The position numbers and the translations under genes were made by a program. The notes beneath the pieces were generated by a model. It was not told where the DNA came from. It searched no databases and worked only from the letters and a program-made list of their open reading frames with translations. This document shows positions 60,188-64,000 of a stretch of DNA of 64,000 nt, one piece after another. Position 1 is the first letter of the stretch, and the number at the start of each line of letters is the position of its first letter. The stretch lies in NCBI RefSeq assembly GCF_003052165.1, contig NZ_CP024869.1, forward strand, positions 2,824,001-2,888,000, written 5' to 3'. This DNA is from Dietzia sp. JS16-p6b. Lineage in GTDB: Bacteria; Actinomycetota; Actinomycetes; Mycobacteriales; Mycobacteriaceae.

Positions 60188-61410
60188 TTCCCTACTCCCT
60201 TTCGCTCTCTCAGAAATTTAATGTAGACCACGACCGAGTAAAAACAGAGAAGCATGGACGACAACAGCCACCCCCAGGCCGCTCCGTGCAAACCAAAGAG
60301 TATCGCTCCGCCTGTCGTGATAGTTAAAGTTGTCACGCTGTGAATTACCCTAACTGTAACCACCGCCCTCATTTTGTGTGCTGCACGGAGAATGATAGGT
60401 ATACCCGTATTCGGGCCTCGGAAAACAATCTGGGCGGCGAGGATGGGGAAGATTGAAGCGGCGCCATACCAAGTCTCTCCCAGCAGCTTGACACCGATCG
60501 AATCAGGGATCACGCTAACGACGGCAGTGAGGCCACCGCCCAGCAAAGCGATCCCCGCGATCCACCAGTACAGTAGCGGTGTCAGTCGCTCCGAGTTTCG
60601 CAGTCGTCGTACGGCCTCCACCGTAACAATGGGTGTCAAACCCATGACCACCGCGCCCGCAATTCCTAGAAGCGAGAGAGCTCCTCTGAAGTAGCCCGTG
60701 GAGGCGAGACCGATGAAGACCCCGAGAATTGCAGGCTGAAGGTTTGCCACACCCGCGCCGAGAGCAGATTCGGTAAACAGTCCGCCAATAGTGGATCTGT
60801 GTCTTCTATAGAAATTAGCCGCACGAGCGAGACTGACTCGCGGAGAGACAAACATTGTAGCCACAGCTAGAGAAATGGCGGCTGCGACCATCCATCCAAT
60901 CGTGACCATCCGGCCGTCGTCAAAGATTTCGACCAGTAGTGCGCCTATCGCTACCTGGCAGACTAACCATGTCAGGTCTATCACCGAGGTTCGTGCTAGT
61001 TTTCCTTGCCGTATTGTCACGAACCGCAATGCGTCTTGCCATATCAGCATCGGCAGAGCGACTGCAAATAGCACGATATAGAAGCCGAGATCTCCCTGTA
61101 TGACTAGCCCGAACACCGCGATCACCATTGCGATGCCGCTCGCTGCGAAGACCGCCGTTGATACCGCATCCTTATCTTGTTCACTGCCGCGGATGGATAA
61201 TTCTGCGGTATGGCCTCCCTGCGAGATTATGGCGGTCGTACTGATCGACGATCTCGAGATAGCAAGTACAAAGGTATAGAATGCGTAACCAACTGCCCAG
61301 GCTCCTACGGCTTCGGGTGTGGATTCGCGCGCCACCATGATCGCGAGCAACAGACTCGATAAGCTGCTGACCGATTGATCGAGCAAACCCCAGACTGACC
61401 GCCTAAGCAC
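60184..61410 (-). CDS. Wzx-like polysaccharide flippase
   Basis: A 408-residue membrane protein with about twelve helices, of the MATE-like polysaccharide transporter family. N-terminal SVWGLLDQSVSSLSSLLLAIMVARES and later LPMLIWQDALRFVTIRQG are typical; basic cytoplasmic loops separate helix pairs. It flips lipid-linked repeat units for polymerisation. The GTG at 61410 is preferred over a TTG at 61416 because GAGG lies six bases ahead of it. Confidence 0.88.
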   Translation of the reverse strand: MLRRSVWGLLDQSVSSLSSLLLAIMVARESTPEAVGAWAVGYAFYTFVLAISRSSISTTAIISQGGHTAELSIRGSEQDKDAVSTAVFAASGIAMVIAVFGLVIQGDLGFYIVLFAVALPMLIWQDALRFVTIRQGKLARTSVIDLTWLVCQVAIGALLVEIFDDGRMVTIGWMVAAAISLAVATMFVSPRVSLARAANFYRRHRSTIGGLFTESALGAGVANLQPAILGVFIGLASTGYFRGALSLLGIAGAVVMGLTPIVTVEAVRRLRNSERLTPLLYWWIAGIALLGGGLTAVVSVIPDSIGVKLLGETWYGAASIFPILAAQIVFRGPNTGIPIILRAAHKMRAVVTVRVIHSVTTLTITTGGAILFGLHGAAWGWLLSSMLLCFYSVVVYIKFLRERKGVGN

Positions 61411-61457
61411 TAGCAACCTCTATGGCGCCGGAATGTTCTGCTACCGCCATTAGCCGG

Positions 61458-62165
61458 TCAGCCGACTAGTCGATGGTAGGCGCGGCGTGCCCTTTCTCTA
61501 GCAGAGTGCTCCCTCTTGCTCAGATCCACCATGACTTCTTCGGCAGACTTCCGATGTGCGGAGGGGCGCGCAATCCCAGCTTCCCGGACCTCTCCTAGAT
61601 TGCGCCGGCGATTGGCGTACTCGATGGCATCGTTGACCAAGAACTCGTTGGCCTCGTTCTTGTGGTAGGCGGGCCAATCGAGTCCAAATCGATCATAGAA
61701 ATCTTGCGATACCGCTCCAAAATCGTTGATTACGTCATTAAACTCCGCGATATATAGCCGACGCTTTAGTGAGTAACACTGTGTGTAAAAGCGTGCGTAG
61801 GAGTTCAAGCAACTCTCGAGGCTCACCCCATTGAGCAATTGATACAATGAGGAGACAGCGCCGTCAGGTTCACGTACCAAGAGCATGACTGGCTTTTCAG
61901 CGGCTACTGCTGCCTTTAAAGTACTGGCGGCGTGCGTGTGGCCGCGTACCACGTACTTCGGCTCTACACTTGCCTTAAGGGCGTACCACACATAAGTGTT
62001 AGCACTCCTAGGGAATCCGTCGACGACGACGTCGCACCGCGGCGTGTACCGAGTGTGGTCGTAGGCGGTACGACTACGCATATAAGCCGTCGAAAATCGG
62101 GAATCCATTATCTTGCGAGATAATGTAAAACGCAGCTGTGCCGACAATCTAGTTTCACCTTTCAT
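61458..62165 (-). CDS. Second sulfotransferase-like protein
   Basis: A 235-residue compact protein. The phosphosulfate loop is VDGFPRSANTYVWYAL (family: P-RSG-T/S) and the 3'-phosphate site is LLVREPDGAVSSLYQL. The C-terminal region is Arg/Glu-rich and helical (EHSARERARRAYHRL). It differs from the sulfotransferase at 59276 in size and lacks a membrane tail, so the two probably modify different sugars. Its ATG shares one base with the polymerase stop (TAATG). Confidence 0.8.
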   Translation of the reverse strand: MKGETRLSAQLRFTLSRKIMDSRFSTAYMRSRTAYDHTRYTPRCDVVVDGFPRSANTYVWYALKASVEPKYVVRGHTHAASTLKAAVAAEKPVMLLVREPDGAVSSLYQLLNGVSLESCLNSYARFYTQCYSLKRRLYIAEFNDVINDFGAVSQDFYDRFGLDWPAYHKNEANEFLVNDAIEYANRRRNLGEVREAGIARPSAHRKSAEEVMVDLSKREHSARERARRAYHRLVG

Positions 62166-63532
62166 TAGTACCGCAACCCGTTCGTTACGCTTGGCTTTGC
62201 TTTCCCGAGGCTATCAGCGGCGGTTCCACGAGCGCTAAAAGCTGAAGCAATTAGCCAACTGCTGATTGAGATGATTGCGATAGCCACAAATCCCTGCAGC
62301 GATCGAGAAGTTGGAGAGAACAGGCCCGACCACACCAAGGTTGGCACCTGACCCGCGACAAAGGAGGCTGAGACTAGGACGAAGAACGCTCGGAAACCGA
62401 GGACGGATCGGCTGACTGACCAATGGATCAGACGGTCGATTGCGGCGACTCCCCATCCAAGAGTAATCACCATGAGAATAAGTCCGATAAGGCCAAATGC
62501 GTAGACCCATTCACCGGTGAAGAGAGCCGCCATGGAGTGATTCGTGTGTGAAAGTTCCGGCCTCAACAATAGTACGAGTTCTCGCCCGAATCCAACGGGC
62601 TTTTCCTCCCACATCGACCGCGGAACCCAAAACAAAAAGACAGCAGCAAAGGAGTTCAATTCGATTTCGGCTACTCGGAAACTCGACAGGAAATTGGCTA
62701 GTTCGACCATAGTGTAAAACGGGTTAACCACTGAACCAAGCCCATCGAGTTCTTCCCCGCTTGCGGTTTCAACTCCCTCACGGATCGAGGCGAGGGCATA
62801 GATTGCCGGAACAGTAGCGACAATCAGCAATGGTTTTAAGCCTGGGCTCCTAATCTGCCCGGATAATGCGACGAGAACTGAAAGCACTATGGCGACCAAG
62901 ACGAGACGGCCGAATCCATTGAAGAAGACCTCAAAGAACATCACTGAAACGCCCGCCGCCAAGACCAGCGTGACCGTCGACGACCTCCGACCCTCTCCTG
63001 GGAGGAAAAGGAGTATAAGTAGGAGAACAACAGCGCCAGCAGTTATCCTTCGAATTGCCGTGTTGCCAGATAAGAGCATTAGCCCCAACAAAACAATCAC
63101 TACCGCGATGGTGACGCTGCCGACTACTTTGAAAACTCGCGGATCAAGGCGGACCTGCGCCCTAACGGGTTCCAGCTTTCTCCAGAAAAGCAAGTCCATT
63201 AGCCACATTGCGACTAATGGCACCACTTGCACTAGAACGAAGGTTAAGTCTCGGACACCACCTTCCGAAACCCAGTACATGCTCGCACCTGCAACAAAGA
63301 CTGCGAAGCCAAGACCGAACAGGCCGGCTGCCGTGATCTGCCCGCCTCCATTGCGCAGGAAGAGTACGATACCGTAAAGCATTCCGCAGATTCCTGCGAG
63401 CGCAGCGCCGCTCTCAAGGCGATCATTTGTGGCAAGCAACAGAGCCACGCATGACGTCATCGGGACAAGAACGTCGGGGCCGGTGATAACGACATGAGCC
63501 CCGTTCGATCTCAAGTTCGGTGATGCCGTCAC
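62165..63532 (-). CDS. Wzy-like polysaccharide polymerase
   Basis: A 455-residue membrane protein with about twelve helices. Its pattern of evenly spaced helices and a large loop (AVFLFWVPRSMWEEKPVGFGRELVLLLRPELS, read in parts) before the SMAALFTGEWVYAFGLIGL segment matches oligosaccharide-repeat-unit polymerases. Sequence identity in this family is always low, so the call rests on topology and its place between the sugar transferase and flippase. GTG start overlaps the preceding stop. Confidence 0.78.
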   Translation of the reverse strand: MTASPNLRSNGAHVVITGPDVLVPMTSCVALLLATNDRLESGAALAGICGMLYGIVLFLRNGGGQITAAGLFGLGFAVFVAGASMYWVSEGGVRDLTFVLVQVVPLVAMWLMDLLFWRKLEPVRAQVRLDPRVFKVVGSVTIAVVIVLLGLMLLSGNTAIRRITAGAVVLLLILLFLPGEGRRSSTVTLVLAAGVSVMFFEVFFNGFGRLVLVAIVLSVLVALSGQIRSPGLKPLLIVATVPAIYALASIREGVETASGEELDGLGSVVNPFYTMVELANFLSSFRVAEIELNSFAAVFLFWVPRSMWEEKPVGFGRELVLLLRPELSHTNHSMAALFTGEWVYAFGLIGLILMVITLGWGVAAIDRLIHWSVSRSVLGFRAFFVLVSASFVAGQVPTLVWSGLFSPTSRSLQGFVAIAIISISSWLIASAFSARGTAADSLGKAKPSVTNGLRY

Positions 63533-64000
63533 TTTTTAGCGCCCACGGTTCTTAAAATGATCGTGAGGTCATTCTTAAAAGTCCAGTTTTCGATGTACTC
63601 GCGGTTTAATCGCACCTTCTCAGGCCAGATGACGTCGCGGTTGAGCTTCTCGGGGTCATCTGCCTCAGACAATGTTCTTTCCTCGTCTTTGAATGCCAGA
63701 GACGAGGGCCCTGTTATGCCCGGTCGCATCGAAAGAACTAATCGATCCTCACCTCGCAACTCGTCGGCCCATCCGGGGACGTCAGGCCTAGGCCCTACGA
63801 GGCTCATCTGGCCTGTGATTACATCCCACAGTTGGGGCAGCTCGTCAACTTTGCTACGACGGAGAGCTGCGCCCAGCCTCGTGATTCGGGGATCGCTGCT
63901 GGTCGTCACTGTGGTGTCGTGGGTACCCGAAGTCCTCATCGAGCGAATCTTGTGGACGCGGAAGAGCTTCCCGTAGCGCCCGATTCTTTGCTGGGTAAAT
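63529..64000 (-). CDS. Initiating sugar-phosphate transferase, 5' end cut by window edge
   Basis: The C-terminal part (about 157 residues) of a bacterial sugar transferase (WcaJ/WbaP family). The open frame continues to the window edge, and the segment GRYGKLFRVHKIRSMR lies upstream of the internal ATG at 63939, so that ATG is not the start. Family motifs are KVDELPQLWDVITGQMSLVGPRPDVP and MRPGITGPSSLA. It transfers a sugar-1-phosphate to undecaprenyl phosphate, starting the repeat unit. First visible gene of the minus-strand operon. Confidence 0.93.
   Translation of the reverse strand, partial: FTQQRIGRYGKLFRVHKIRSMRTSGTHDTTVTTSSDPRITRLGAALRRSKVDELPQLWDVITGQMSLVGPRPDVPGWADELRGEDRLVLSMRPGITGPSSLAFKDEERTLSEADDPEKLNRDVIWPEKVRLNREYIENWTFKNDLTIILRTVGAKK

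Noticed and set aside
63529-63939. Sugar transferase starting at the ATG at 63939
   Set aside because: The conserved FRVHKIRSM motif of the family is encoded in frame upstream of that ATG, so the gene runs off the window.
1-64000. tRNA, rRNA, insertion sequence or prophage genes
   Set aside because: I looked for transposase motifs, integrases, tRNA T-loops and rRNA blocks on both strands and found none that I could support.

Overview
The window is GC-rich DNA from an actinobacterium. GTG starts, ATGA/GTGA overlaps between neighbouring genes, F420-type and DUF559 proteins, and mycobacterial-style catabolic genes point to the Mycobacteriales (a Dietzia, Gordonia or Rhodococcus-like genus; this is inference, as no rRNA or other marker gene is present). 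About 70 protein genes are supported. I see no tRNA, rRNA, CRISPR array, transposase or phage gene.

Layout. 1-4.2 kb: a partial membrane-anchored protein, a PrsW-type membrane protease, a DUF4287 protein, a 56-residue protein that has a second copy at 51 kb, an Xre/MbcA/ParS-like protein and an alpha/beta hydrolase. 4.2-6.6 kb: a four-gene PadR, DUF1048, ABC ATPase and ABC permease operon joined by ATGA overlaps. 6.6-14.5 kb: a large LuxR-type regulator with a broken Walker A, membrane proteins, a DUF559 nuclease-like protein, a secreted tripeptidyl-peptidase-like hydrolase and several repeat blocks. 14.8-22.9 kb: a complete kdpFABCDE potassium-uptake operon preceded by a small repeat-bearing membrane protein.

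23.1-36.8 kb is a coherent catabolic island: an acyl/aryl-CoA ligase, a [3Fe-4S] ferredoxin, a TetR repressor, a [2Fe-2S] ferredoxin with its FAD reductase, a short-chain dehydrogenase, a cytochrome P450, a thiolase-like protein with its DUF35 OB-fold partner, and a branched-chain-amino-acid-type (Liv) ABC importer whose permease LivM and ATPase LivG are one polypeptide. Four near-identical 14-bp palindromes (consensus CAAMCGNNCGKTTG) sit in the promoters of these transcription units, so the TetR probably controls uptake, hydroxylation, CoA activation and C-C cleavage of one unknown hydrophobic substrate. A FabL-like reductase closes the island.

37-50.7 kb is mostly housekeeping and stress genes: a DUF1295 protein with an overlapping flavoprotein, Dps, a cation/proton antiporter, a luciferase-like monooxygenase, DedA, a RibD-like reductase, two unknown genes, secreted proteins, a manganese riboswitch followed by a TerC/Alx-type exporter, and an Ohr/OsmC peroxidase.

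51-64 kb is a surface-polysaccharide locus. An aminotransferase diverges from capEFG-type genes for UDP-N-acetyl-L-fucosamine. These are followed by a glycosyltransferase and a polysaccharide deacetylase. A converging minus-strand operon encodes a sugar-phosphate transferase (cut by the window edge), a Wzy-like polymerase, a Wzx-like flippase, two sulfotransferase-like proteins and an acetyltransferase. From about 55.8 kb the DNA is visibly less GC-rich, as expected for an exchanged polysaccharide cassette. The gene content predicts a sulfated, fucosamine-containing polymer.

Four intergenic copies of a 68-bp element with imperfect inverted ends and fixed internal spacing (at 10.9, 14.5, 42.3 and 46.6 kb) are not explained by any gene.
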